Assembly: GCA_016490735.1 (NCBI GenBank)
Contig: JAEMWC010000965.1
Span: 90,001 to 154,000 of the forward strand
Direction: 5' to 3'
DNA length: 64,000 nucleotides
From: Pachyseris speciosa
Taxonomy: Eukaryota; Cnidaria; Anthozoa; Scleractinia; Pachyseridae
The position numbers and the translations under genes were made by a program. This document shows positions 11,292-26,179 of the stretch, piece after piece. Below the pieces are notes generated by a model. That model was not told the origin of the DNA. It searched no databases and was given only the letters and a program-made list of their open reading frames with translations. Within the stretch, counting starts at the first letter, position 1, and the number at the start of each line of letters is the position of its first letter.

Positions 11292-14200
11292 CTAACTCTC
11301 GTTGCGCTCATGTGCAATGTCCAGCATCTCTTGAACGCTTGTAATTTTTTCTCGTGGTTTTCCAAGTGTCTTTCCTCTTCTTTGTTCAACTTGGTCGATT
11401 TTGTGCCACTGATCAAAGAACACTGGACGGACGCCTGAAAAAAACAGTGACAAGAACAAATGCAATCAGACTTAACTATCTTACGACAGAAGTGCGAGAG
11501 ACCAAGCCTGAAACCTGGGTCCGGCATTTTCACCCCCAAAGGCCATGGAGAAGGTAAAATTTCTATCATTTTGTCGCTATTTGTGCAAAGTTTTGCTATG
11601 TTTCTCTTAATTCTTGGGAAATTGGATAAAAAGATACGCTGTATGATTTTGAAGACATCGAGACACAAATAACGGTTGTTGCACGCTCCGGAAAGTGGGC
11701 TAAAGCGTGATTAGGTGCTGGAAATTTTTTTCTCGCGCGGGGAAGGCTCGTGATAGTCCGAGGGACACTCGTTGTTAGCTAGGACTTTGATCGGAACTAG
11801 CGTAAGACCGCGTAAGAAAGGCGGCAAAAAGCCCCGGGCAAGGGAAGATGAGGGTCGATTGTGATCAGCAATTTGGAGGCCAGGTTTGTTCGGAATTTCA
11901 ACTGGCAATACAGAGGCTCGATAGTTCAAGGCTGGTTGTCACAGTGATTCCTAAGACTCCCCATTACAATTCGGCCCTACAGAGCTCTTAGCTAACCAAT
12001 CAACTTCATTACCAATAGAAACCGAACAAGGAAAGCTACGGGGAACCTATCTGAGGGGTGGGGGAAAGGAATGCCTCACACTAAGCACCCAACAACTGGT
12101 AACTCATACTCGTTTCCAAGGTCTCTTCTCGTCTGGTCCCGTCCCGTCCCCTTCACGCTCAAGGGACGGGAGCAGGAGAGAGCCTGGAAACGAGATTGCT
12201 GGTAACTCGTAGTCACCTTGGATTAACATGGAGCATTTCAGTCCGTACGCAACTTTACAACCGTACAAATTTGGCAGACGCTTTCAGTTTACCACTGGAA
12301 AGTTTTCCAGTTAAGATCATCACATATTCTCCTCCGTAGCTTTGATGCAAGTTGCCGTGTGCCAAAGAGCACAAGTTTAGTTTTATCCGGGTTTATAAGC
12401 AGGTGGTTTGCGCAACACCAACCAGCAATACTTCCAAGATCCTCAGCGACTTGTTCCAGACAGGAGTGGATATCTTTAGACGCGCACGATAGGTAGATCT
12501 TAGTGCTTTGCTGCCCGTATACTAACTGACACAAGGAAATACGATCATATTACACCGGCCTTGAAAGCTCTTGGCTGGCTAACTATAGAGGATCAACGTC
12601 GATTACGCGACGTTACAATGATGTATAAATGTGTTAACAACTTAATAGTGCCAGCATACATTAGCTGTAAGATAGGGAAGCGATCCAACGCGCACGCTTA
12701 CAATCACCGCAACAGTGAAGATCTAAATCTGCCAAAATGCCGGACAGTGGCTGCCCAGCGCGGTTTCTTTTATAGGGCAACAAAAGCGTGGAATAGTTTT
12801 AGTAACAATACATGTTATTATTGTTAATTTCAGCATTTGTAATTTTTAAGTTATTTCTATATCAAGTTCATGTAAGTTATTATATTTTATATCATTAGTC
12901 GTATTTATATTATATATAAACATTGTAAATTAATTCTGAAAAACCCCTTGGGGAGAATTAATAAAGTATTGTATTGTATTGTATTGTATTGTATTGTATT
13001 GTATTGTATCTTCTCAAAACTGTCTTAATTCTCTCTTTTGTCCACTTCGACTGACTCTTCTTTCAAGCGAACAGTCATTTTGGATCCCACGGTAAAAATT
13101 ACAGATTTGTTCACCACAAAATATCTGTCGCGAATCGCCAGTTTCAGTTATTAACGTCACCTGTATTTTCAAAGATAATTGCAATAAAGTCTTTATTCAC
13201 AATGAAACAGTCACAACATACGTGTGGCTTTACAAATGTTAATTATTACATTACCCAATCTTGTAGCCAGAGTCCTCGGGCTGTTTGGTCAGCGGGTGGA
13301 CGCCCGGAGAGACTCTGGGATAATGGACCCCCATTTTCCCAGAAAATCTGGGGTAAAACAATGAAAGCTGTTATGGGCCAGCCAATAAAAAAATTTGATT
13401 TTTTCCCATTATCCCAGAGTCTCTCCCGGTGACTAACCACTGGCCAAAGAGCCTGAGGACTCTGGGTACGAGATTGTACATTACCTAGCTTAAAATAAAG
13501 GAATAGCCTAGTTTTGAGTTCGCCATGACCGCTGAATAAAAGCAATGAGAATGCATTTGTACAGGGTTAGCCTCGGCCTAAAGTAAAATATCCACAAATT
13601 CCAGCGAGAATATGCCACAAATTTGAAAATTAATTAATAGACAGAGCTGTAAACAGGTCATCTTCTCGCTGGAGTTTGTGAATAGTTTACTTTAGGTCAA
13701 GGCCTGTAAACCTGTGCGTTCTCAGTACTTTTATTCAGCGGTCATGGCGAACTCGAAACTGGACTATTAAATGAATACACCATTTTGCCTGGTTAATTGT
13801 GGATAGATCCATTTTAGGACATTTTAGGACCCAATTTGAAATTGCAATTTTCATACATGTCCAATACTCTGACATAATGAGATTCATGGTACGTCACAAT
13901 AGACATCACAAAGTGTCCCGTTCTTCATGTGTCACAAAAACGTTACTATTTTATTAAGAATTAGAGTTAGGGGACACTTTGTGATGTCTATCACAAGGTA
14001 TCATGAATCTTATTATGTCGGTGTATTGGACAACCCTTGTAATTTTGACCGTTTGCCCCCACAAAGGACTGGATCTACCCACAGTTCACCAGGAACTGAT
14101 CTTTAGCATAATGGTGTATTGAAAGTCATCTATGTGTTGACTCAAATTAGAGACACCCCATGAGTTACCCCAACACTCAGGGTCTTTAAATAATTGAGGA

Positions 14201-17200
14201 GAAAGTGCTGCCTTTGTAATGACATCTACAAAAGGTTAGACTTTCTAGTCTTCTCGGATAAGGACGATAAGCTATAGGTCCCGTCTCACAATACTTTCAC
14301 TAAAATCTGATTTTGTGGGACGTAAAAGAACCACTAGGGACGTAACAAAACTCTGGCTGAGACCACCCCTAGTGTCTGTCCTAATTCAATATTCACATTA
14401 CGAGGGCACTCATTAGTTACCTCATTAATTGTAAACTGCACAAGCAGTCTGCAGTCTTGTATTGTATTGTAATGACTTATTCTAATTGCGTTACTTGGCG
14501 AAAATCGGCTAAAATTATTTCAATTCGGTAGCTCAGAGAAGCGGTACAAGGTGCACAGGTGCTCTACTAATTGGGAAGATTAGGAGAGGGGAAAACCGGA
14601 ATACCCAGAGAAAACCCTCTCGGAGCTGAGTGGAGAACCAACAAACCCAGCCCACTGATGACGCCGAGTCCCACTAAATAAATAAACAGATAAACAAATA
14701 AATAAATGAAAAGGAAGAGAAGTGAAAATGGACCGACGGTTACTGCTTAAGACGACAACTGTGACAACTGTTCCGAAAACACTCGAAATATTCATGGCAA
14801 GATTGCTGCGGTCGACGTTAGGGGAACGCACCCTAATCTTGGGTTCCCTGTGATACTAAGTGGTGAGATTTTTCGTCGTTCGTGTACCATTTCTGCGCCA
14901 TCTTGAATTACGTCATAAATGATATCTTGAGCTCAGTTTCGCTCTGTTTATTTTCGCGTGATCTAGTGAAGTTCGACGTTTGACTCAACAGGCGAACTTC
15001 ACTAATTTGGGTGGACCTAACCTGCAAAGTACGGCGTTTGACACGGACTTTGCAGACCGAAAATGTATTTTCTTAAAACTGATTTTCAAGTGAAATGAAC
15101 AACGTGTGCGCTGGCGTGACAAGTACGATTATAATAAAAATCTTCCCGTAAAATCAAGTACTATTTGTGTTATATAGAAAGCAAAGTCAACCATTGTTGG
15201 CTTCGTTTACATAATTTTCCCCAGCTTTAATCTAAAATATGCTTCTCTGTCACATCACAAGAGAGGTTATGATCTACCACTACGTCATTACTGAAACTTC
15301 TTTACTTTACTGCGCTTCTCAATGTTAAAACTCGGATAGAAACTTGCTATTCTGCAGTTCTCACTTGAACAGCCTAAATTATCACCACCAAGTGCTATCC
15401 GCCGGTGAAACGGCAATCAAGATGTAATTCCATCATCCACTAAAATTTGAGCGGAATCGATTCCCAATATTCAGTTTTAAAGCTTGAAACTAAGTGTCCT
15501 TCACGACCTTAATCCTGCGCTAATTTTAAGTTCACTATAGATTTAAGCCGCAGCTACACGAGTGATTTTTCGTTCGCGCCGGTGATGCGACAGCTAAAAA
15601 AATCGCAAGAAAAAAGTCACCAGAGTTTAAACTTTCGTAACAAAATCGCACAGATAGTTGGTCGTGTAGCGCGCGCCCTTCAATTTGTCACTCGTGTAGC
15701 CACCCTCAAGCGCTGGCGACGCGACAAAAATTTGGAAAAATCGCATCACCAGCGCGAGCAAAAAATCGCTCATGTAGGCGCAACCTCGTTCTCAGGGTCT
15801 CTCCCCTTCCCGCCCCCTGGAGCGAGAGAAACGCTCCAGGGGGCGGGAAGAGGAGAGACCCTGGGAACGAGGTTTATGTAGGCGCGGCTTAAGAAATAAA
15901 CCACTCTCTCCCCTCCAAAGCCATTCTCAGCTTTTCAGTGTATATTCGTGTATATTTTCAGTCGCTAGTCACTCGTACAATGTTAGCAGCTTCAGCAGAC
16001 TTATCACACTTCATATATTCATACGGCATTATAAGTGTAAATATTAATCTCGTTGCTTTATCTTTCTTTACGGAATAACAAGTTTCACTTCAACTACCTG
16101 TACACCTATCAACACTCCAAGAGATATTATAAACCACGAGATGGTAACGCAAGCTTTCGCGTGATGTTTGAAAGTGTCCGACCACAATGACGCTCTCTGT
16201 TTAGCAAAAGCTCGGTCGAGTTCAAAGAGTTTCGTCCAACTAACAACGAAAGAAAAAGCCAGCAACACAACAAAGACTTTGCTGATGTTCTCCTGATATT
16301 GAGACTTGAAAAATAAAAAGCTGCATACCCATGCCAAGGAACCAGTGACTTCCACACCCACTGGCGCTAACATCACTGATGTAGGAGAAACTTCTAGGTT
16401 TTTGTAGACAAGGGAGTGATACCCTATCAGAACCATCAATGCTCCCAAATTGAGCACTAGTAAAATGTTGGAGCAGATCACCAAAAGTCTGAACGCAACG
16501 CAGAATTCCTCGAGCCGGGCATCAACTGTCTTGAAAAAGTCGAATGTGGTCATACCAAGGACCGAGACTTGACAAATGTACTGACAAATTATCAAAGGCT
16601 TGTACTTCGGAACAAACATACACTTTGTGCCGCCACCGAAGCAGCTTACGAGCATGCGAACGTTGAAGAAAATTCCGGCCATATCAAGAGCTACCAAAGC
16701 CCAAACAAACCAATTCATGCTAACGCTGATTTCGGGTGAGAAACCTTTGATTTACACGTCGAATTGGACCCAAGAAAACGTGGCACAAATTTGAGCGGCA
16801 AATTTGCCGCCATCTATGCAAGGCTATACACCGTTGCAAAACCAACGACTCTGGCGTTAATTTAACCAGATGTCGTGTCCAAGCCAATCGAAACACGCCA
16901 AAAAAGAGCAATCACTTAGTGAGTATAGAGTAAATACTTGTGAAGAACTGTTGAATTCCTTAGCAATACTCCTTCTATTGTTCATTTTTCGAAATTTTAT
17001 TATATTCATTCTTACGTTATTCCTGTTCTTTTGAAAATAAAAAGACGCACAATTTGGTTAGTGATGCCGGTGGGTAACTTTCTGACTAAAATGAAATTAG
17101 CTCCGAGTTAAATCAGGAATTCACGAGGAAATTGAATTTTGTAGATAAAGACTTGCTTGACTAGTCAATGTAACTTAAAGCAGATTTTACGTTCAGAGGT

Positions 17201-18189
17201 GGACAACGTGTTGTAACGTTCTAAACGAAAGAATGACTTATTCTAATTGCGTTACTTGGCGTCAACTAATCCTGAGACGAAAATCGGTCAAAATTACTTC
17301 AGTTCGATAGCTCAGAGAAGGGGTACAAACAAAAAAATAACGGAAAAGCTTACAGGTTCCTCAACCGTTATTACAATGAGAAAGTCAAAAAGGGAGTTTT
17401 TTTTATTATTTCTTGAGGGAATTTCACATCCTTAAAGACCCTCATTACCCACTGAGAAGCCAATGAATTTTTAGTTTTTGGTTTGTTAAAAAACTCGGTA
17501 CAAAAATAAAGCTTGTTATGAAACATCGGCTCGATTCACAATGCACCAAGATACCTGCTGTTGCATGTGAAGAAAGGAATAGAACTGAAAATGGACCGAC
17601 TGCTACTAAAGACAACAAATGACGGGGAAAAATACTCAGCTTTGTTCTGTCTAAAGGCGGATATATTTAAGCGCATTTGCTCATTTTCTTTGTATGGTGA
17701 TGACGTCCCCCTCACAACAATTCAACACGAACTACAGGATTTTACGTAGAGAGAGAGAAAGTTCTCGCTTGTATTTTCATTGCACTACTTTTGACCCGAA
17801 ACAACATTAGCAAGAAACGCCTTTTTCGATTCAATTTTAAAACATGACTAGATTACTTTTAAACATGCTTTGGCGTACGCGAGGAATCACCCGACCCAAG
17901 GAAAACGCGCTTGCTCAAACGCGATAACTATACGTTTAATTTCTAAAATAAAACTTCAACTTAAAAAGTTACTCGGTTTGGGCTTTTCGCGACTGGATAA
18001 ACGAAAGTAATTCACCACATATCACTTCAAGAAATCACGTAAATGAATCAAATAAATCACTTCATTTGAGTGTCAATGCATTTAGCACACATGGTGCTAA
18101 TTGGGGTACTATTCAGATCGAATAGGAATTTGGAAATGTTGGTTTTTGAGGAGACAGGGAAAACCGGAGAACCCGGAGAGAAACCTCAG

Positions 18190-18223
<34 letters not shown>

Positions 18224-21200
18224 AGCCCACATATAGCCGGTCGAGTCCGGGGATCGAACCTGGGTCACATTGGTGGGGGCGAGTGCTCTCACCACTACGC
18301 CATCCCTGCTTTCCCAAAACGTGAAACCTAACCCTCTGAATCACGAAGTATACCGTAAGCTACGTCATTTTTACGAACTTTCTTTTCGCGCCAAGGGGCC
18401 GTTTCTCGAAGCTCCTGGTAATTACCGGGCCCGTTAAGCTGTTTTGTTTTCCATTCCAGATGGAAGTTTCAAAGTTTTGAAATAATACAGTATAGTTATC
18501 AGCTAAAGAAACAAAATGGACTTCATTAGAGGTCAGAACACACCCTATTTTTCTTGATTTCAAAATATGGTTTCGGGCCCGTTAAGTTACTTGGACCTTC
18601 GAGAAACGGGCCTCAGGGCCGAGGTTAGCACTAATGGCCGGGTTAACGCTTTTATCAAGTTAACCCAGTGCTACTCTGGCATCGGTCAGCTCGGTCCAGG
18701 AATGCAAAGACAACTTTATACAACTTCCTACCTCTGGAGAGCAGTAAGCTCTGTAGAACCTGAAATCCTTTGGTTGCTGCTGTTGACTTAATGTCACCTT
18801 CAAAGGGAAGGAAAAGTACAGTGAGACCCCGCTCTACGGACAGCCGTTTAATACGGACCGTTTTCCTTGTCCTGGTGTCCGTATCAACGAAGTTTTATTG
18901 TGACGTCATTAGAGCCAGAAGGTAAGAACAAGTTATAGTGGAACCTCGTTAATAGGACACCAAAGGGACATGCCAAACTGACCGCATTATACAGGTGTCC
19001 GTAACATGTACAGTGTGTGACCTTTTCAGTTGTCGGGATAATGAAAACTGTCCGTCGTGAGCGGGTGTCCATATTAAGCGGGTGTCCTTAGAGTGGGGTT
19101 CCACTGTATAAACTGTGTTTAGGGTCAAGCCAAAAACAGGCTCACTTCTGTTGTTCCCAATAAACAGGAAACAAATCAGAGTCGGTTAGCCTTAGCTCGT
19201 CCAAACGTTTTCAACCTAGTAAATCGTGGATAACATTAACAACGCTACGAATTTAAAATGCACTTATTCACTTGATTTACATTTTCACAACAAACAATAG
19301 TCCGGAGTTAAAGTCTTCTCTTCACTCCTAGCCCCAAGCACTGTTTCAAGTTTTTGTTGCTGTTATATTTCGAGAACTGGGCGACACGAAAAGCCTCGTA
19401 TCAGCTTCTTCAATTGTTATTCTGTTACCGATATCCTAGCATGCTTCGCCACTGAAACAACTTGAGAATAATGGTATATACAACGAAATCAATGTCGCCA
19501 ACTAGATAACCGATTCCCATACTGGGTTTCCATCCTTCGCCGCACCACTCTGACCACTTCCCTTTACAATACTAAGATCTAGTTTAGTGTGTACAACCAC
19601 GCACCTTACAAGCTAAATAAGGTTAAAAAAAAAATTCAAACTTGGAGTTGTTACCGTTGGTGATGGAGTTTTGACAGCACTGAACTCACCAGATTTTAAA
19701 TCCTGCACAACAAGCTGACCAGTCTGAAATGCTTCGTTCATTGTAGTAGCTATAACACCTACAGGTCCATTCCTCACCCATCCACTGCAGTACAGACCTA
19801 CAGGCGACAAACACGCCACAGAGTCTGAGATTACTACTCCCTGGAATAAAAATGTTCCAGCTTACTGACATGCAATACAACCACGCCTTCCTCCCCCACC
19901 CCTCCCCTCCTCAGTCCCATATGTGAAAACGGATATCAACTTGAAAAGTCGGGCCACTGTTTCTCAAGTTTTCGCTCGTGTCCAGCAAAATCATTACAAA
20001 CGATTCGTTTTTCTAAAACCAAAGGAGAAGTGCTTCCTGTTCCAACAGTCAAGTAAACATCGCCGAAAAATCGAAAAATTCTAGGTGATTCGAAATCCAA
20101 ATAAAACGAGAAGTTATGCAGCTCTGGGCTCAACAATGGAAACGTTTACCTGGAATAAACGAGGGTTCGCTACCTGGATCTTTACCACTACCTTTGAAGA
20201 GACAAAAAACACAAACGGCAAGAACAATTTTATTACATACTACCTCAAATGCAAGTCTGAAAACAAAGCACTGCTTCTAGCAAGTTTTGAGCCTTGGCAA
20301 AGGCAATGTATGTACACAAACCTGGGTCGGTTACTCTACCATTGATGTTTGGTATGACGCCTTTTCTCCTGTCAAAAGGGACGTGGTCATCAATTGGAGT
20401 GCTTTTATATCCAATGCTACGAAACACCTGTGTAACCAAAGTTAGTTCAATCCAGGCAAAATAGTAAACAAATTTGCCATAACATCCTTATTACAGTTTT
20501 GCGTAATTACAAATAACGGCTGAGAATGCGTAAAAACCGTAGTATTTTAACAGAGTATTTCCTCAGATGTTAAGACTTAACGTATATAATTTCATACAGG
20601 ATTTTAGTACTGTATATATAAGGGACTTTAGTACATTTAGTAAGCGATTTGTACATGATTTAAACTGATTTGTGATTAGTTTTCAAGACATTTAGGCATG
20701 ACCCCACTAGCTGCAGAGCTTTAAGTATCATCATGCATGAATAAAGGCTATCTGTCTGTCTTAAAACTGAAGACGAGGTAACAGGGGGAGGTGATAAGGC
20801 ATCGCGATGATTAAAATTCCTTGTTCACGTTTCACGGAAATTACAAGCAAAAACATTCACAGTTCACGGATTTTACTTCGTACTTTTACTGATCACGAAA
20901 ATTTAAAACACTCAATTCCCATATCACGCAATAACCCCCTCCCCACGTCCCCCCCCTCCCCCCTCCCCCTCCGACCCCTAAATCCCCATATTTTGATCTT
21001 AGATGGAGTACTTACCAACCCACATGGTAAATCCTCATACACGCCAGTGCCCTCAGCTTGAACTGATCCATCATTGTTCTGTAGAGAAGATAAGCGGCAA
21101 AAAATATTTCAATCAATTTTTCAGCCAAATACAAGGAAAAGCCTCATGTAAATTTTCCATTCTTGTAGCATGAAATGTGTCGTTGCTATTCAGCGCTTTC

Positions 21201-23500
21201 GAGCCCTTATATCAGTGCTTAACACTTTGATCAACTACATGTTCACATTACTGACTTCGTAAAACAAGATAGCAACATACGGTAAAAACACCACACGTGG
21301 AACTGACGTGAAAAATTCCCGGTGCTTTGATAATGGTCACATGCCCGGCATCGAGACCTCGTTTCACGTCTAATTCCCCCGCATATGGAGTTGATCTGAA
21401 CTCAAATCACTGAGTATCCCCAGGGTGATGATGCGTGACGCGTTTGGATGCATAACAAGGGGGCAAGCAGGGATGGTGCAAGGCACTTTATACCTCATGC
21501 CAGCCTTTCACAAGGTTTCAAGAAGCTTTGTCTTTACTAAAAACCCAATTCCTGAGGTTACTTGCATGCAAAACTAAGCCCATCTGTAACTTACGGCGCT
21601 TTACAGTTCTCAGAATTGCCTGGCGAGAGCTGATAGTTTGTGAAAGGAATGTAATATATTCAAGGGCTAGTGCCACCTATTCTTCTTAAGGGCTCATGGA
21701 TTTTTTGGGTAGATGGAAAGCACAAGTTTGATACGAATTCACTGAATTAGAAAATAACCAGTGCTCCACATTTGAGCATCAGTATTCATGAAATGGCTGA
21801 TCTGACCGGTCTGCAGTTCTGACAGATAGAAAGCACCTTTAGCTTTACCTCTACTAAATCATTGACTTCAAATCTAACTCCAGCAACTCTTTCTTCGTCC
21901 ACCGCAGACAATAACTCCACTGGACTTCGTTGGAATTTTAGCCTCCACTCTTTATTTGCAGTCTTCTGAGATGAACTCCCATTTCTTGGAACGACAAATT
22001 AGAAGTAAAGCAATGTTAATATGGGCAGTTAAGCTAACTTTGGGAAAGGGGAGCAGCCTGAGGGGAGTGGACACAGGTTTAAACCACATGTACAAGGGTT
22101 TTTGTTAGTGCGATAAAGTAGTAATGTTCATGAGAATGTTAAATAAAGAATTTAATAAAACTGGGAGCTGGCGGTAAGGGAAGCACCCCGAGTCACATGC
22201 ACCCGGCAATCTAAACCTAGGCTGCCGGTTTTTTTCCACATCATTAACTTGGTGGGCCACTCGTGGTTTTCCCACCAAAACTCTTCCAAAAAATGCAGCA
22301 TGACTGGAATGCTATGCTTTCATTCCTAAAAACAGAATATGACCCAAACGAACACAATTACTGGCTATACCGAGCATTCTTGTTCCAGAAAAGTCCCAGA
22401 TGAATAACATCCTAAAGTTCTTCTACTAAGAAATTGACCATCACCTTTCAAAAGGTAATGAGCATCAGTTCCTTTCAACCAATACAAACAGAATTTAATT
22501 TTACTTACAACGCTGTTTTACACATCAGTTCAGTGAGTCTTTTCCGAGGTCTTGGAATACCTTTAGAGGAATGAGAATGAGTCAAATCAAAATGAATTTT
22601 ACTGTACAGTTGAAATGTTAGCATGCAGTGGTCACGCCAAGGAACATGAAAAGTGCAAGAGGATCGAAATACAATGCTTTGCAAATTAATTTGACTTCCT
22701 AAACTTTTGTGCATTGGAGAAGTTGCCTTAAAGGCCCTACTGCTCTGTAACCATGCCTCCACTGACTTGCCTCCACTTGATTGCAATAAAAAGTTGTGAA
22801 CTGGGAGGAAGGTCATTAAGTCATTAAGCCTAGTTGCAATCAGCACACAAACATTTTTAAAACTACTTGGGTCAATTTAATTTCTCTTGGACAGAGGAAT
22901 TTCCACGTATATTTCCACATTAAATAAAGTATGTATGTATGTACGTACAGTGAAATAGTTCCATTAAGATGGGATTAAAATAATGTAATCACCAAAAAAA
23001 TACAAAAATAATAGAGTAGAACTGTGTTGTGCTAGTTTTTCTTTTTACTTTTAAGTTATTGACATACTAGCAATCTTTTCTTGTATCGTTTTGAAGTCTT
23101 CAGGGTCAAACACAGCTTTACAGCCAGCCAGTTTGGTCATTTCACGTAGTTCCTTGATGGTGAATGCCACCTAGAAACACATCAAGGTTCATAGTTATTA
23201 GTATGTTCCATGCAAGGATAGCAGGCATTAACCCCACTACTTCTACAGTATATCATCATCATTATCATTAGTCCTCATCCACACCAAGTGGCTCATAGGG
23301 CCTCCTAAGAGATTTCCATGTCCAACAGAGGCTCTTGAGGAAAGGGTGGTCAGCCCATCACCTGGTTTGATTAAGTTTGTTCCATACAAAATTTGAGAGG
23401 ATTAATTACTTTGCTACTTCTATAGTATATAATAAGTGAAAATACAGGAGTTCTTATTATTCACTAACATAGTGACTAGCTGAAATGAGAAGGTGACAGG

Positions 23501-23531
<31 letters not shown>

Positions 23532-24781
23532 TTACAATGCAATGGCACGTTACAAATAAAAATAAAAAGCCATAGGGATAATCTGTAAAAGACTATTTAA
23601 GTAACACTCCATACTAACATAGATCACCAATAAGCTAACTAAGTGAAAAATACAGGACTGAGTTTTTGGTTAGTTTAAGGTTGAAATCAGATGAGCAATC
23701 AAGGGAATATAACAGAATAGCACAGACCAGAACAGAATGGAACAGAATATAGAATAAAAGAGAATGGAGTGGAATGAAAAAGAATGGAATGAAATGGACA
23801 TAGAAATAGAATAGAACAGAAATGAAAATGGACAGAATACAATATGATACAACAGAATACAATAGGAACATGAAATTTAGCAGCTTGCCCAGTATCTATG
23901 AACAAACAACAACCATCATTGTTAATTTCTAGACTAATTACCTGTAAGGGGCCTCTTCTACCAACAATATAAACTGTCTTGACACAGCTTTTCCTTAATT
24001 TATTTAAAGCATGTTCACAGATGTCTGTTTTCTGCAATATCAAAAGGTAAAGTAATAAATAGACAGATCCAGCACTGTGTTCTGTTGCAAACAGGTCAAG
24101 GCAAACATCAAGTGTTTACCGACATTTGGTCCAGCATTGCTGTTATTAACTTCACAGAAAGCAAAAAGGCAAAAATGTAAATTCATGCAATGAACTACAA
24201 ACAGTGGTGCCAAACAAAGAAAACTGTATAAAATCTGGATTTTTCTGCTTTTCATAGTTTGTCATCAACATTAATTACTCAAATTAAATCCTATCATATC
24301 TGATGTTAATGTAAGCCAGAACAGTCATTAATGAAGTTAGACTGAACATCAAGGAATGCCAAGGAATAAGAACCAAACAGGGCAAAAAGGACAAAAGACA
24401 AAACCTAAAAACCCCACTACATAATGTCAGTGTTATTTCAGGAAACTTGCATAACCCGTCCATGGAAGATATTTTGGAGATTCACCCCCCCCCCCCCGCT
24501 CCCTTACCCTGGTTGGAACTTCCAGCAACCTTTCATGAGGGAGGTACGGACAGTTTCTGAATCAACACAGACTTATAATATATATAATTATTGTAACCCT
24601 CTTTTTATCAATCTGGCAATAGACAAGAAGAGAAACAGGATGAGAAGAGAAATTTCACGCTCAAAGCGCCCCAAGTAATTGCATGTCATAAAATAATAAT
24701 AAAAACGTTTTTGCCTTGATATAGTAGAATCAGGGCCTGCCCCAGTCCTCTGAAATGGCTGGAAATGCATTTAAAATTACC

Positions 24782-24838
<57 letters not shown>

Positions 24839-26123
24839 TATCACATTTATATTGCACATTTTCTATGCAATATTCAAATGCGCATTACAACACTGGCCGG
24901 GGGACTTAACCAGACTGCTTATAACGCAGTTTACAATTAATGAAGTTGAGTTATGAGTGCCCCCGTAATGTCAATATCAAATTAAGACAGACACTAGGGG
25001 TGGTCACTGTGGTGAAACATATACTTTTAGCAACAAAACGGTGGTGTTTTAAAACAAGAATAATCAGTTTTCAATAAAATGTTAAATACAAACGTAACTT
25101 TGATTTTTTTAGTAAGTATTACTTGCTTTTTATTGTTGAAAAGTGGGGGGGGGGAGGGGCTAAAGCCCCCCAGCCCCTCCCCCTGTGCAGTGCCTGAGAA
25201 TACAGGTATCTTTTTAACAAACTTTTATTAGGTAATCATATGTGACAAGATGTTAACAACTACTGACTGTTGCTAAAATAGGATGCTGTTAATTTCTAGC
25301 CTTGGATTAAGGTAGCAGAAAAGACTGCCTTTATTCACAGTATCATCAGCCTTCATCAAACTACTGTAACTATCAGCAAATGATTAATGTTCATCAAATG
25401 GAAAGTCATTTCTGTTTAACAATGGGGTGAGGATCAACATACCTCCAGAAGTTCAACTGGACTGAGCAGCACCCTAGCAACATCAAGAGCAACATTCCCC
25501 TGCCCCAGTATCACAGCCGTCTCAGAACTCAAATCTGGCTCTAGCTAAAAATAACATCAACTGAAGGGTAAAACAGAGATCGGGATTCATAGGTTTAAAT
25601 TCCATGATTCAAATCCTGGTAAATGAATTTTATTGTGACATACATGAGAATTGGAAGGCAGTCCATTGTACCATTCCACAAATGCTCTTGCTGAATACAC
25701 TCCTTCTAAACTCTGCAAATTAACAAACATTCATCTAACATATACACATGTAAATTGTACATAGCAAAAAACTTTTGCATGGCATAAGTTAGACACAGAG
25801 CAGGGCTCTAAGTCCAACTGCAGCATAAAACCAACTGGGAGCTCCAGCCATTTTGTAAGTTTGTTATACTGTACTAATGTGGAGAGAAAAGATGTTGTGA
25901 CTGACTGACTGACTAACTGACCGGTTGGTTGGTTCATTGATTGATTGACTGACTGACTGACTGACTGACTGACTGACTGACTGACTGGTTGGTTGGTTCA
26001 TTGATTGACTGACTGACTGACTGACTGACTGACTGACTGACTGATTGACCTGCTGAGTCTGACTGACTGACTGGTTGTTCGGTTTATTGATTGATTGAGT
26101 GATTGATTGATTGATGGATTGAC

Positions 26124-26179
<56 letters not shown>

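Noticed and set aside
11258..11668. 136-codon minus-strand ORF as an independent gene
   Set aside because: It is a coincidental open frame over the last FDXR exon; the conserved GKPREKI reading is in another frame behind a good acceptor.
19381..19560. Short alternative last exon of FDXR near 19.4 kb
   Set aside because: Possible acceptors give only short unrelated tails; the conserved C-terminus is found at 18732-18779 and 11292-11434.
23635..24043. Hydrophobic Tyr/Phe/Ser-rich ORFs as membrane proteins
   Set aside because: Composition comes from the AGAATGGAAT minisatellite; the only real coding piece is the FDXR exon 23942-24031.
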